Below, piece after piece: positions 29,101 to 36,023 of a stretch of DNA of 64,000 nucleotides. The position numbers and the translations under genes were made by a program. Source of the DNA: Bacteroidota bacterium (lineage in GTDB: Bacteria > Bacteroidota > Bacteroidia > Cytophagales > Cyclobacteriaceae); contig JAEZGH010000161.1 of NCBI GenBank assembly GCA_023417065.1, positions 1-64,000 of the forward strand, in the 5' to 3' direction. Numbering within the stretch: the first letter of the stretch is position 1; each line of letters starts with the position of its first letter. A model generated the notes under the pieces. That model was given only the letters and a program-made list of their open reading frames with translations, was not told the DNA's origin and did not search any database.

Positions 29101-29285
29101 GGAAGAGTATAGAGAATGTAAGATGAGGGGGCATCTCCGTCCATAAAGTATACCCGGATCACTCCATTTCCACCAGCGTCATTACAGGTTTCGATCACTG
29201 TTGCACCTACAGTGGGACAGGTTTGTCCAAACGAACTTACCGAAATCAGGAGGAGCGAGCAGATTAAAAAAGTATAGATTCTCAT
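20199..29285 (-). CDS. Giant secreted repeat protein with gliding-motility C-terminal sorting domain
   Basis: A 3028-residue protein. It has a signal peptide (1-20), an N-terminal region of about 200 residues with SprB-like repeats (GGVAPYSVSWSS), then 24 tandem Ig-like repeats of 80-85 residues (residues about 226 to 2245; core AGxDQxVCG...GTGxWTIxSGxGG...YxLRWTISNGxC...SxDEVxITFD). Several SprB-like and PKD-like units follow. The last 85 residues (IPNIFTPNGDGVNDVFEI, VITNRWGKEIF, GIYFYRLDV) are the gliding-motility-associated C-terminal domain, the type B signal for type IX secretion. It should be a surface adhesin or structural filament. Each repeat has two conserved cysteines that could form disulfides. 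It forms an operon with the small exported protein upstream. Confidence 0.93.
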   Translation of the reverse strand: MRIYTFLICSLLLISVSSFGQTCPTVGATVIETCNDAGGNGVIRVYFMDGDAPSSYILYTLPDFQIASAPLGPALVNTSISLPPGAVAGVEFSNVPDGEYSVRANLPGHNCAPLNNNYIVIGGFGITINSANAIAVSNVDIDPDCNPAFGAGNADGGLSLTISGGVAPYSVSWSSAATSVPNSVVNSNPGNLSVSNLDGGAYTITIVDANNCVFSTVLDVPISTEPLAGDDQVLCNVTSTTLQANAAGPGEIGTWTLVSGTGTIANPNAPNTTVSDLTSGTSSTFRWTITDAGGLCPGNSDDVTIKVDAAPTTADAGPDQVLCNTTTTLAANTPVVGIGQWSIVSGTGGSFSSTSDPSTSFTGNPGTTYVLRWTISNESCAPSSDDVQILFEATPTPADAGDDQVVCATTTALAANAPVTGSGEWTIVSGNGGTIANTASPTSSFSGTAGETYVLRWTVTNGSCPPSSDEVQIRFDGLPTVAAAGPDRGTCGNSYVLEANTPTVGTGRWTIVSGNGGSFADDEEPHTTFTGSQGTTYVLRWTISNGSCPASVDDVQIRLDAPSTPANAGPDQVICGPTTTLAGNTPVIGEGKWAIVSGAGGSLADSNSPTSGFSGTPGTTYSLRWTISNGACAPSSDVVSITFEQAPSTAIAGDDQTICGISTTLAANTPAIGTGSWTIISGVGGTLADNSNPASSFSGNAGTSYTLRWTIANGTTCPDSFDDVQITFDEAPTIATAGPDQTLCNTTTTLSANTPATGNGTWTIVSGDGGTIADDTNPTSGFTGVQGTTYVLRWTISNGVCTPSSDEVTITFDAAPAAALAGDDQTVCGVNTVLAGNTPTSGTGVWTIENGTGGTLTDSASPTSGFNGVEGNNYTLRWTISNGTCPVSFDEVVVSFDAAPTVADAGPDQTLCNTTTTLVGNIPGIGTGVWTIVSGTGGALADDTNPASGFTGTAGETYVLRWTISNGTCPATSDEVQIVFDAAPTAADAGADQVICESTVNLSGNTPVVGSGIWTIENGAGGSLTSPTDPVSEFIGAPNVVYTLRWTITNGSCAPSFDEVQITFNEAPTTANAGQDQDACGTSTLLTANTPAVGTGMWTIISGAGGSIATPSDPASQFTGVTGTTYELRWTISNGICPATHDNVRITFQHAPSTAVAGMDQEVCGTNATLSGNVPVHGTGTWTVVSGTGGTIVDPSDPSSSFTGTPGESYILRWTIETPCGTSSDEVEITLYDNPTVASAGPDATVCGTGALEANTPAIGTGVWSVVSGSGANFADINDPNTTFSGIAGTVYVLRWTISNGVCAASSDDVEITIDTNSPTVADAGPDQAVCGTTAYLQGNSPLVGTGSWSIISGTGGLIADVNEPNSGFTGNEGESYTLRWTITSGVGSCAPTFDDVTITFDVPPVLADAGSNQSLCGTTAILAANDPVGGAGLWTILSGAGGALSDPNLSTSEFTGVAGTTYVLEWSISNSCGASTDEVSITFEADPPAADAGPDKMVCGSTTLDGNTPASGTGTWTIENGTGGIIADASDPASGFVGVSGETYTLRWTISNGTCAPSFDEVEITFDPNTPTPAVAGADQDVCGLSTALEANVPVIGTGIWTIVSGTGGVIDDSSSPTTTFSGVAGEVYELQWEIVSGCGSSDDKVTVVFNEPGTIANAGVDKTICGPEALEANTPVVGTGVWTIESGTGGVIADPSNPTSVFSGTAGTTYTLRWTITSGGCVPSFDDVTITIDANSPSLADAGADQNVCDVTTFLNATSPDIGTGEWTIVSGVGGIIADTGNPNSAFSGVAGTAYVLRWTITSGVMGCSETSDEVTITFDEAPSLADAGADQQVCATTVTLAANVPLSGTGSWSVVSGAGGTFASASGPTTTFSGVAGTTYVLAWTIANGCGDSSDEVRIIFDEAPTAPVAGADRTVCGPTSLEGNTPAVGTGVWTIVSGTGGVLADATNPTSGFSGVAGETYTLRWTISSGTCATASDEVEITFDIDTPTTADAGADQAVCGTATTLAANTPVVGTGEWAIIDGTGGTIADPADPQSAFDGTAGSSYTLRWTITSGAGSCTPSTDDVVIAFDVAPGIADAGADQTVCATEVSLNAAPVTSGTGEWTIVSGVGGVFADANAASTTFTGTAGETYVLQWTVQNACGINTDDVTITLEGAPTTADAGADQIICAGINATLAANTPATGTGMWTIVSGNGGAIITPTSPVSQFIGMAGTSYTLRWIIANGSCAPSTDDVVINFAASPAVTSPVTVCVNNARPTLTATASGATGYNWYYYADPADPGSRALLASTPTGTYTAGTELDMGVAGSVTFEVTAVYGCGESPASTIEVNVSNTGGCGGGGVPGGNCATVVITPVPSPATCTLSNGSIFFNIDPATPLVNNEGVIIKIVGISNTNQTISRTTYNDPNFTALPIGQYEYTIVYGDSTCIKTGFVTIDQSGTVGTPIASAIVSPMCAGSATGGVTIDVPGETGNVLEWSLDGVTWTTFVSGSQITGIPAGPAPTFERVISVRRNENDPCNAVVIIHMEDANAPIAIGLMSSTPVTVCGGSDGTVSIPTIAGGSGDKQIRLFRQTSAGAEIVHNWVAVEATPVVFSDLSSGSYYVEVRDALGCSVSSENEPAVIGAPGAVQYTVSVLGNADCGIDAGKNGVIAISFDPSVVSGRYQVGVSASPVVEPFTYITYIHTGGSTNDILVDTLGRGNYFVWVRPDDDEICPSVQPTGFIDGPYQIDFDIQRVCGDNDGTISINLVNVQGDPSVPTYNVEVYRVADITDKVDDFTAQKVNDGIEITYAPGVEQHSWLTVPEQYVIKVYQLNQVYCLGERPPRTPFHQETYTVTTGLSHVVDKIKSSFPEPRSTGGFLLKTISGGLPFTDETGTYYSVSLIDPATSAEIVGPLTVRRNSQGNYQYEFRNLPIGNYIVRITDAYGCTNTSTVVIPADSRLLIPNIFTPNGDGVNDVFEIVNLPTTGAHKLVITNRWGKEIFSSNNYSEGVFWAADGVPEGIYFYRLDVEGDQSYNGWVEITRGSKP
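22545..28607 (-). repeat. 24 tandem repeats of about 252 bp with a period-3 higher order
   Basis: The DNA coding for the repeat block is about 6.06 kb, or 24 units of 243-258 bp. Units 2-11 are alike. From unit 12 on three subtypes alternate: A (short C-terminal half with CG, units 12, 15, 20, 23), B (one residue deleted before the ALEAN/SLEGN motif and one inserted in the DxNxPT linker, units 13, 16, 18, 21) and C (longer SGVGSC loop, units 14, 19, 22). Unit 17 looks like a C start joined to an A end. Codon use differs between units, so the duplications are old. Confidence 0.8.
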
Positions 29286-29294
29286 TCTCGTCTC

Positions 29295-29651
29295 TTATTT
29301 TGATTCCACCTTGTATCCTTCAAGTCCGCCAATGGTCCTCGAGCAACTTCTGAAATACACCTGAATTATATAGGTAGTAGGTTTTAATCCTGAAAAGGTG
29401 ACCCCCTCCTTCAAATCCTTCATTTGCACACTTTTTTCGGTGACAATGGGGAGGTCTTGTTCTGTAAGATCGTGTAAAGAGACCCTTATTGGCCCCTGCA
29501 AATCGTTCGTGATTTTAAGTTGGATTGAACCATTGGAGCCAGAAGACGCTGCTTTTACCACAACCTCTGACTTTACATCACACTGTGCGAAAGCGGTTAA
29601 GGAAATAAAAGTGCACCCAAGAAAGAGGATGACAAAAAATGCTTTCATCAT
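29295..29651 (-). CDS. Small exported protein upstream of the giant gene
   Basis: A 118-residue protein with a signal peptide (residues 1-22, ending AFAQ) and a single beta-rich domain (SGSNGSIQLKIT, GPIRVSLHDL, VTFSGLKPTTYIIQVYFRSC). This resembles one SprB-like repeat unit such as those in the giant protein (short C-terminal form GLKPTTYIIQVY). It ends 9 bases before the giant gene starts and is on the same strand, so the two are surely cotranscribed. It may be a partner or chaperone-like subunit, but this is inference. No sorting domain is present. Confidence 0.75.
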   Translation of the reverse strand: MMKAFFVILFLGCTFISLTAFAQCDVKSEVVVKAASSGSNGSIQLKITNDLQGPIRVSLHDLTEQDLPIVTEKSVQMKDLKEGVTFSGLKPTTYIIQVYFRSCSRTIGGLEGYKVESK

Positions 29652-29802
29652 TAAGAAGGTTAGGGATCTGAGTTAATTACGTCTAAAAAATTTACAGTAA
29701 CCGAACTTAGTGAGTAAAGATGCGGGCTACTTTCCGCACTTCAAAAAATCGGCTGCTCTAAAAAAAGGACTACCCAAGCCGGGTAATATTTATATCAAAA
29801 AG

Positions 29803-30366
29803 TCAGAATTTTCTTTTCAATATCTCACTCATAACGAAGGCTTTCTTCAAACTCTCGGGATCTTTCAGGTCCGCTATATAGTCACCTACAACGGTGCGGT
29901 TTTGCTTTATTTCGAATGCCTTAAACTTGCCGTAACTCATATCCGTCTCGTCCAGACTCATTGTCTCTTCGAGGGATGGACGGAGAAAAGCTTCGCGCTT
30001 CGCTCCTTCATATTCGGAATAGATTGAATCGCGACGCTGATAATCGTAATTAACGTCTTCAAGGGTTTCGCGGGATCTCACCTCCTCCTTGGCCTCCTCA
30101 TCATAGTTCTTAAAAACAGGTTTCTGGTAAACAGGTTCGGATTCCTGTTCCACCTCCGGTTCCGGCTCGGGCTGAGATTTACCCTCCATGATCTCCCGGA
30201 GCAATTCCTCAAAAGTGGGTTGTCTTTCCGTTTTTCCGGGTTGCGGTTCTGACGGCAGCTCCGGCTGATCCGAGAGTACATCGGTACCCTGCGGCTTCTT
30301 TCGCATGCGGCTGATAAAATAGATCAGCCCAATTATTACATACAGCCAGAATTGCAGATTGTCCAT
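29803..30366 (-). CDS. Hypothetical membrane-anchored acidic protein
   Basis: A 187-residue protein with one N-terminal membrane helix (residues 4-20, LQFWLYVIIGLIYFISRM) followed by a Pro/Glu-rich cytoplasmic stretch and a charged C-terminal region (about 60 acidic/basic residues, DYIADLKDPESLKKAFVMSEILKRKF at the end). I start at the ATG at 30366; the frame extends upstream to 30435, but that adds only a poor leader. The closing segment is typical of a conserved Bacteroidota family of unknown function often near smc. No catalytic motif is visible. It is divergent from smc. Confidence 0.72.
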   Translation of the reverse strand: MDNLQFWLYVIIGLIYFISRMRKKPQGTDVLSDQPELPSEPQPGKTERQPTFEELLREIMEGKSQPEPEPEVEQESEPVYQKPVFKNYDEEAKEEVRSRETLEDVNYDYQRRDSIYSEYEGAKREAFLRPSLEETMSLDETDMSYGKFKAFEIKQNRTVVGDYIADLKDPESLKKAFVMSEILKRKF

Positions 30367-30522
30367 CGGACCAAAGGTAGGAAAATTCACTTCAATAACC
30401 AGCCCCGGCATAAAGCCGCCTGAACACGACGACAAGTCGGCCTCATAACGACCTGGCGGTAAGCCAATTTACCCGGATTAACTGCCCGCGCGACGCTGGA
30501 TAAGATCCCCGCAACGGCAAAG

Positions 30523-30594
30523 TTATTCAGATATTATGCACCGGAAAAACCGAGTCATCAACCCGATTTGCGGCTTATCCACGAATTATCCACA
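30523..30594. promoter_or_regulatory. Cluster of four DnaA-box-like sites
   Basis: The sites are TTATTCAGA (30523-30531), TTATGCACC (30534-30542), TTATCCACG (30575-30583) and TTATCCACA (30586-30594). The last is the perfect DnaA consensus and the third has one mismatch. The members of each pair start exactly 11 bases apart and the pairs are about four helical turns apart, so all four face the same side of the DNA. They lie just upstream of the smc promoter. They could let DnaA regulate smc or be part of an origin or DnaA-titration site. Confidence 0.5.
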
Positions 30595-30609
30595 AGGCTT
30601 CTTTTTCTT

Positions 30610-30640
30610 TTGAATTGGCCTGGAGGTAACGTTATCTTTG
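30610..30640 (+). promoter_or_regulatory. Bacteroidota-type promoter of smc
   Basis: TTG at 30610-30612, a 20-base spacer and TATCTTTG at 30633-30640 match TTG-N20-TAnnTTTG perfectly. The smc start codon is 113 bases downstream, leaving a long 5' leader. Confidence 0.75.
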
Positions 30641-30752
30641 CCGACTTGCCATAATTGACCGGCGACGAAATGATTCCTTTTTGAAGATATCAAGAATGCT
30701 CATCTCCGCTGGCCAACTACTGAACTAGAACAATTTACAACCACCATAGAGC

Positions 30753-33700
30753 ATGCAATTAGCGAAACTGGAGATTAAGGGCTTCAAGAGTTTTGCCGAC
30801 AAAATCGTAATCAACTTCGATGAAGGAATTACCGGTATTGTCGGGCCGAACGGATGTGGAAAATCAAACGTTGTGGATTCCATTCGGTGGGTGCTGGGCG
30901 AACAGAAAACCAGCGCGCTGCGATCGGAAAAAATGGAAAACGTCATATTTAACGGTACCAGTCAACGCGGCCCTCAACAGATGGCTGAGGTGTCGCTTAC
31001 CATCAATAACACCAAAAACATTCTCCCTACCGAATACTCGCAAATAACAATCACCCGTCGTTTATACCGAAGCGGTGAAAGTGAATACCTCCTCAACGGG
31101 GTAGCATGCCGTCTCAAGGACATCACGAACCTCTTCCTCGACACCGGAGTCGCATCCAACAGTTATGCCATCATCGAACTTGGGATGGTGGATGATCTTC
31201 TGAACGATAAAGACAATTCCCGTCGAATGTTGTTTGAAGAAGCTGCAGGTATTTCAAAATTCAAGAAACGCAAGAAGGAAACGCTTAAGAAACTGGAAGA
31301 TACCGATGCCGATCTCGAACGCGTAGAAGACTTGCTGTTCGAAATCGAGAAGAACATGAAGAGCCTGGAGAAACAGGCCAAGCAAACAGAAACGTATTAT
31401 CGGATCAAAGACGAATACAAAGAGAAGAGTATCTATTTGGCAAAGGTTGTTGTTAACAAGCAGAAAGAGAAATTTAATGCCATAAACAAACAGGTTGAAG
31501 GAGAAAACGATCGCAAGATCAGCCTGGCTTCTGAAATTGCTGAAAAGGAGGCAATAATCGAAAAAGCAAAAACCGACCTAGTACTGAAGGAAAAAACACT
31601 GAGTTCACGGCAAAAAGCAATCAATGAATTTGTCTCGAAGATCCGTCAGTATGAAAGTGAAAAGCAAATCAAGAACGAACGTCTGAAATACCTCAACGAC
31701 CGCGGCAATGGTCTGAGGGAACAGATTGAACAGGATAAGAAAAGCAATGAGCGCGCGCGCTTCAGCATTCAAAGCCTCGAATCGGAAAGAAACAACGCGG
31801 CCGAGATCTTTGAAGAAATCACTCACAAACTGGAAGGACTTAAATCCGACTACGAAGAACAAAAGCGTATAACCAGTGAGTTACAGACGCAGGCTGATTC
31901 GATCCGTCGCATTCAACGCGAGAAACAGGAAGAAAGCTTCCAAATCAACAAGGCTGTCGAAATCCGTGAGATTCAGGTAACGTCTCTCAAACAAGAGCTC
32001 GAAAAGACAGCTTCTGATTCCAGTCAGCAAAGCGCAAGCCTTGTTGAATTCGAAAACAAACTAAAAATCCTCCAACAGGAACTGAATGACCGGAACACGG
32101 AACAGGATCAGCTGAAAAAGGAAGAGGAACAGATTCTTGAACGAATTGCTGCAGCTGAGAAGACCATTGAAATGATCCGGGAAGAGATGAACGTTACGGG
32201 ACGTAAACTCGACGCACGCCAGAATGAGTACAACCTTACCAAATCTCTTGTTGAGAACCTCGAAGGTTTCCCCGAAGCCATCAAGTTTCTTAAGAAGAAG
32301 GTTGCCAAGAATGCACCCCTCCTCTCTGATATTCTAACGACCTCTGAAGAATATCGGGTTGCCATCGAGAACTATCTCGAGCCATACCTGAACTACTACA
32401 TCGTAGAGCACGAATCAGAAGCATACGAAGCAATCAATATTCTCAGCGACGCCTCAAAAGGTAAAGCGCACTTCTTCATCCTCGACGCGTTTGACAAATT
32501 CGAATCAACGCCGGGAAGGATTTATGACAATGCATTCCCTGCTACTGAAATCATTGAGTACGATCCGAAGTATCGCAAGCTGATGTCTTACATCCTCGAC
32601 AGGGTGTACATCTACGAAGGCGATCTTAAAAATATACCTCTCTCCGACGAAAACACGTTCATCACAAAGAACGGTAAGCTTACCAAACGGAAGTTCAGCA
32701 TTTCCGGAGGCTCTGTTGGTTTGTTTGAAGGAAAGAAAATCGGGCGAGCAAAGAACCTTGAGAAACTTGAAAAAGAGATCAAGGAACTTACCACCAAACT
32801 CTCCGACATACGGAGTTCGCTACTGGAGAAACAGGCCGACCTGGAGAAACTCCGCAACAACAAGATTCGCCAACGCCTAGAAGAAGTCGGAAATCAGATA
32901 CGTCAGGTTAACGAAGAGTTCGTCTCTGTTCGCACAAAACGTGAACAGTTCTCGGAGATGCTCAACAGTGCTGACCTGCGCCGTGAAGATATTCTTGAAA
33001 AAATAGATACACTCCTCACCGAGCTCGACGAACTGAAACCGAAGGCTCGCCAGGCGCAGCATGACCTGGAGGAACAGGAAGAAAGGCTCGCCAATCTTAC
33101 TCAGAATCTTGCTTCGAACAACGATTTGCTGAGTCAGAAATCGGCTGCATATAACGAACAGAATATCTTCTTCCATCAGCAGGACAACCGCGTCAAGAGC
33201 ATTGATCAGGAAATCCGCTTCAAGCAGGAATCAATGGAGCAAAGTAGTGCCCGCATTGAATCCAACATGGAGGAACTTCGCAAGAACGAAGAAGAAGTTA
33301 AACGCATTATCGAGACTACACAGAGCAACGACGATGAGCTCCTCGGTATGTATGAAGAGAAAGAGCAGATGGAGGCCGGTCTCAGCGAGGCGGAGAAAGA
33401 CTACTATGAGACGCGCGGCCAGATAGACCAGGTTGAAAAGCAACTTCGCGAGGTGCAACATCAGCGCCAGCAGATAGACACGCTGCTGATGGAGTTGCAG
33501 AACCAGCTCAATGAAAGCCGCATGCAACTGAACTCTGTTAAAGAAAGATTGTCCGTGGAGTTCAATGTAGACCTCGACAATGTCATCAGCCAGGGCGCAC
33601 CTGAAGAGTCTGAAGAACTTATGAAGGTGGATGAAGACAAAATCCGGGCTGAAGTTCAAAAAATCCGCGACCGCCTCGATAACATGGGGCCGATTAACCC

Positions 33701-34289
33701 CATGGCTATGGAGGCATACACGGAAATCAAACAACGGAATGACTTCATCCTTGCGCAGAAGGAAGACCTTCTCAAAGCGAAGGAATCACTGTTCAACACG
33801 ATCAGCGAGATTGAAGGCGTGGCTAGCCAGACATTCATGGATTCCTTCAACAAGATCAAGGAACACTTCATACGCGTCTTCCGATCTCTGTTTACAGAAG
33901 GTGACGAATGCGACCTGCGACTTGTGGATCCCTCTAATCCTCTTGATTCAGACATCGATATTATTGCGAAGCCAAAAGGCAAGCGACCACTCACGATCAA
34001 TCAGCTTTCAGGAGGGGAAAAAACGCTGACCGCTACGGCGCTGCTCTTTTCTATGTACCTGTTGAAGCCGGCACCGTTTTGTATCTTCGATGAGGTTGAC
34101 GCGCCGCTAGACGACGCCAACATTGATAAGTTCAATAACATCATCCGGACGTTCAGCAAGGACTCTCAATTCGTGATTGTAACGCACAACAAACGTACAA
34201 TGAGCTCAACAGATGTTATCTATGGTATCACCATGGTGGAAAAAGGTATCTCCCGTGTTGTGCCGGTAGATCTTCGCGAACTGGCATAA
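30753..34289 (+). CDS. smc: Chromosome segregation protein SMC
   Basis: A 1178-residue SMC ATPase, the core of the condensin complex that folds and separates the chromosome. The N-terminal Walker A is GPNGCGKSN (31-39), followed by QxxR-loop sequence near residue 145. Long coiled coils (about 170-500 and 690-1010) flank a hinge (about 510-680, containing KGKAHFFILDAF). The C-terminal ATPase has LSGGEK (about 1085) and Walker B with FDEVDAPLDD (about 1110-1120). Length fits full SMC. No scpA or scpB is in the window. The gene has its own promoter and terminator. Confidence 0.97.
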   Translation: MQLAKLEIKGFKSFADKIVINFDEGITGIVGPNGCGKSNVVDSIRWVLGEQKTSALRSEKMENVIFNGTSQRGPQQMAEVSLTINNTKNILPTEYSQITITRRLYRSGESEYLLNGVACRLKDITNLFLDTGVASNSYAIIELGMVDDLLNDKDNSRRMLFEEAAGISKFKKRKKETLKKLEDTDADLERVEDLLFEIEKNMKSLEKQAKQTETYYRIKDEYKEKSIYLAKVVVNKQKEKFNAINKQVEGENDRKISLASEIAEKEAIIEKAKTDLVLKEKTLSSRQKAINEFVSKIRQYESEKQIKNERLKYLNDRGNGLREQIEQDKKSNERARFSIQSLESERNNAAEIFEEITHKLEGLKSDYEEQKRITSELQTQADSIRRIQREKQEESFQINKAVEIREIQVTSLKQELEKTASDSSQQSASLVEFENKLKILQQELNDRNTEQDQLKKEEEQILERIAAAEKTIEMIREEMNVTGRKLDARQNEYNLTKSLVENLEGFPEAIKFLKKKVAKNAPLLSDILTTSEEYRVAIENYLEPYLNYYIVEHESEAYEAINILSDASKGKAHFFILDAFDKFESTPGRIYDNAFPATEIIEYDPKYRKLMSYILDRVYIYEGDLKNIPLSDENTFITKNGKLTKRKFSISGGSVGLFEGKKIGRAKNLEKLEKEIKELTTKLSDIRSSLLEKQADLEKLRNNKIRQRLEEVGNQIRQVNEEFVSVRTKREQFSEMLNSADLRREDILEKIDTLLTELDELKPKARQAQHDLEEQEERLANLTQNLASNNDLLSQKSAAYNEQNIFFHQQDNRVKSIDQEIRFKQESMEQSSARIESNMEELRKNEEEVKRIIETTQSNDDELLGMYEEKEQMEAGLSEAEKDYYETRGQIDQVEKQLREVQHQRQQIDTLLMELQNQLNESRMQLNSVKERLSVEFNVDLDNVISQGAPEESEELMKVDEDKIRAEVQKIRDRLDNMGPINPMAMEAYTEIKQRNDFILAQKEDLLKAKESLFNTISEIEGVASQTFMDSFNKIKEHFIRVFRSLFTEGDECDLRLVDPSNPLDSDIDIIAKPKGKRPLTINQLSGGEKTLTATALLFSMYLLKPAPFCIFDEVDAPLDDANIDKFNNIIRTFSKDSQFVIVTHNKRTMSSTDVIYGITMVEKGISRVVPVDLRELA

Positions 34290-34311
34290 GTCAAGAAATG
34301 ATTTCCTATTC

Positions 34312-34341
34312 AAAAGCCGGACACCCTCCGGCTTTTTTTTG
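34312..34341 (+). terminator. Intrinsic terminator of smc
   Basis: A 9-bp stem aaaagccgg/ccggctttt (34312-34320 with 34328-34336) is followed by a run of T to 34340, 22 bases after the smc stop. Confidence 0.88.
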
Positions 34342-34399
34342 TTTCCTTATTGTAACCTATTGACCGGAACGGCGTCACCACTCAGGCAACCACCTGTGT

Positions 34400-35260
34400 A
34401 TGAAAATCATTTTCCTAGCTCTGAGTCTTTTCGTTTCTGTTTTGGTCCTGGAAGCTCAAACCGCTATCCCTGTTTCAATCAGTAAGAATGGACATATCCT
34501 CGTCAAGGCAAAGATCAACAATGTTGAAGGTAGCTTCATCCTTGATACTGGCGCCGGACTTCACGTCATGTCGAATCGGTTTTACCAGAAGGTCAAGCAC
34601 CAGGTCCTTGATTCTAGCGGTTTTACTGCATTCAGACATACGGGTGAACGCCTTGATCTGAAAACATATCAGTTTGAGCAAGTATCACTGAACCCATTGT
34701 CTCAAAGTAACGCCTGGGTTGGTGTATATCCGGGATTTGACGAAATGGGTTTCGACGGTCTCATCAGCTGTAAACTATTTGAGAATGACCTCCTGACGAT
34801 CGATGTAAAAAACAGCCAGTTGATCGTTGAAAGCCGGCAATCGCTGCCAAAAAAAATTCAACATACGCTTCCGTTGATTCTCCATGACAACCGCGGCCTT
34901 GCCCTTGACATCTTTATTGAAATGGTGGTAGACAGCACGCACCGGGCCGTGATGGAATTTGATACCGGCGCAGGATACAGTCCGGTGAATCTTCATACCA
35001 GGTACATAGCACTCGCGAACGCCGATACGACAGCCATGGAGATCCGCATGAGCCAGACGGGATTCGGCACTACAGTTAAGACGTATTTCGACAAAACAAA
35101 AAAGGTGCATACTCAGGTGCCGGGCGCAACCGAGGGCGGATATCCAAACATTATGTTCAAACCATCGTTGATTTATGATGGCGCCATCAGCCATGTGATC
35201 TTTGGTGATACACCCTGGACGCTGGACATTGCCAACCGGAAGCTGTACCTGCTTAAGTAG
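34400..35260 (+). CDS. Exported retropepsin-like aspartic protease
   Basis: A 286-residue protein with a signal peptide (residues 1-20, ending EAQ) and two DTG active-site motifs in one chain: DTGAGLHV at 49-56 and DTGAGYSP at 188-195. Each is preceded by a hydrophobic strand as in aspartic peptidases, so the chain may fold as two halves that each give one catalytic Asp, rather than as a homodimer. Bacteroidota encode many such clan AA proteins with unknown substrates. It would act in the periplasm. Its 3' end overlaps the convergent coaX gene by 8 bases. Confidence 0.83.
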   Translation: MKIIFLALSLFVSVLVLEAQTAIPVSISKNGHILVKAKINNVEGSFILDTGAGLHVMSNRFYQKVKHQVLDSSGFTAFRHTGERLDLKTYQFEQVSLNPLSQSNAWVGVYPGFDEMGFDGLISCKLFENDLLTIDVKNSQLIVESRQSLPKKIQHTLPLILHDNRGLALDIFIEMVVDSTHRAVMEFDTGAGYSPVNLHTRYIALANADTTAMEIRMSQTGFGTTVKTYFDKTKKVHTQVPGATEGGYPNIMFKPSLIYDGAISHVIFGDTPWTLDIANRKLYLLK

Positions 35261-36020
35261 CGTTGATATGATTGTAGATGGTCCGTAGACCATCCAGCGT
35301 AAGGGTCGGAACTATTTTGTCAACGCGGGAGGCTATACCTGGAATGATAGAACTCAGCCCACCAGTGGCTACTGTAGATACTTCGGTGGCCAGCTCTTGC
35401 CTCACGCGCTCCAGGATACGTTCAACCATTCCCTCGTAACCATAAAGCACACCTGCCTGAATCGCGTGAACGGTATTTTTCCCAAGCACGGAATCCGGAT
35501 AAATCAACGGTACGTCAAACAGCCTGGCGGTATTTTGCGACAATGCTTTCACGGCGGTTTTTAATCCTGGTGCAATGGCAACACCAGTTATCTCACCTGT
35601 GGAACTCAACACAGTAAACGTGAGCGCCGTGCCGAAGTCGACCACAACACAGGGTCCTTTGAAAAGCGTAAACGCAGCAACTGCATTGGCTACAAGGTCA
35701 GCGCCGATCTCATAGGGATTCATCACCTTAACCGGCAACTTATGATATATTGGAACAGCTACCAGTGCAGGCTCCACCTTAAACAACGCTCTTGTAACCT
35801 GCACCAGGATGTCGGTAAGGTCCGGCACCACACTGCTGATGATCACCCCATTAACTTCATCGGTTGCCAATCCGGCCTCCAGAAAAAGATCCTGAAGCCT
35901 TAATGCATAAAATACTTCGGTGAGATTGCCTGACGGAACCCGCCAGATGTGACGCCATTGTGATTGATCGCTCAGCCCAACCGTTATGTCTGTGTTTCCG
36001 ATATCCAGTACGAGCAGCAT
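35253..36020 (-). CDS. coaX: Type III pantothenate kinase
   Basis: A 255-residue ASKHA-fold enzyme that phosphorylates pantothenate, the first step of coenzyme A synthesis. Motifs are DIGNTDITVG (6-15), the pantothenate loop with GADLVANAVAAF (about 106-117) and DFGTALTF (about 127), followed by ATGGLSSIIPG near the end. Type III kinases are not feedback-inhibited by CoA. It ends inside the convergent protease gene and starts 3 bases after the sirtuin gene on the same strand, so the two are cotranscribed. Confidence 0.95.
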   Translation of the reverse strand: MLLVLDIGNTDITVGLSDQSQWRHIWRVPSGNLTEVFYALRLQDLFLEAGLATDEVNGVIISSVVPDLTDILVQVTRALFKVEPALVAVPIYHKLPVKVMNPYEIGADLVANAVAAFTLFKGPCVVVDFGTALTFTVLSSTGEITGVAIAPGLKTAVKALSQNTARLFDVPLIYPDSVLGKNTVHAIQAGVLYGYEGMVERILERVRQELATEVSTVATGGLSSIIPGIASRVDKIVPTLTLDGLRTIYNHINAT

Positions 36021-36023
36021 CTG

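Larger units (their letters stand above)
30367..30752. other. Intergenic region upstream of smc
   Basis: About 385 bases between divergent genes. The part from 30500 on holds four DnaA-box-like sites and the smc promoter, listed separately. The part from 30440 to 30500 shows nothing I can assign. Confidence 0.6.

Noticed and set aside
20760..29146. Many open frames on the plus strand of the giant gene
   Set aside because: They follow the repeat units of the minus-strand gene and have Arg/Pro-rich translations typical of shadow frames in repeats.
29710..30027. Plus-strand 105-residue open frame
   Set aside because: It overlaps the minus-strand gene ending at 29803 and has no recognisable domain or start signal; probably a shadow.
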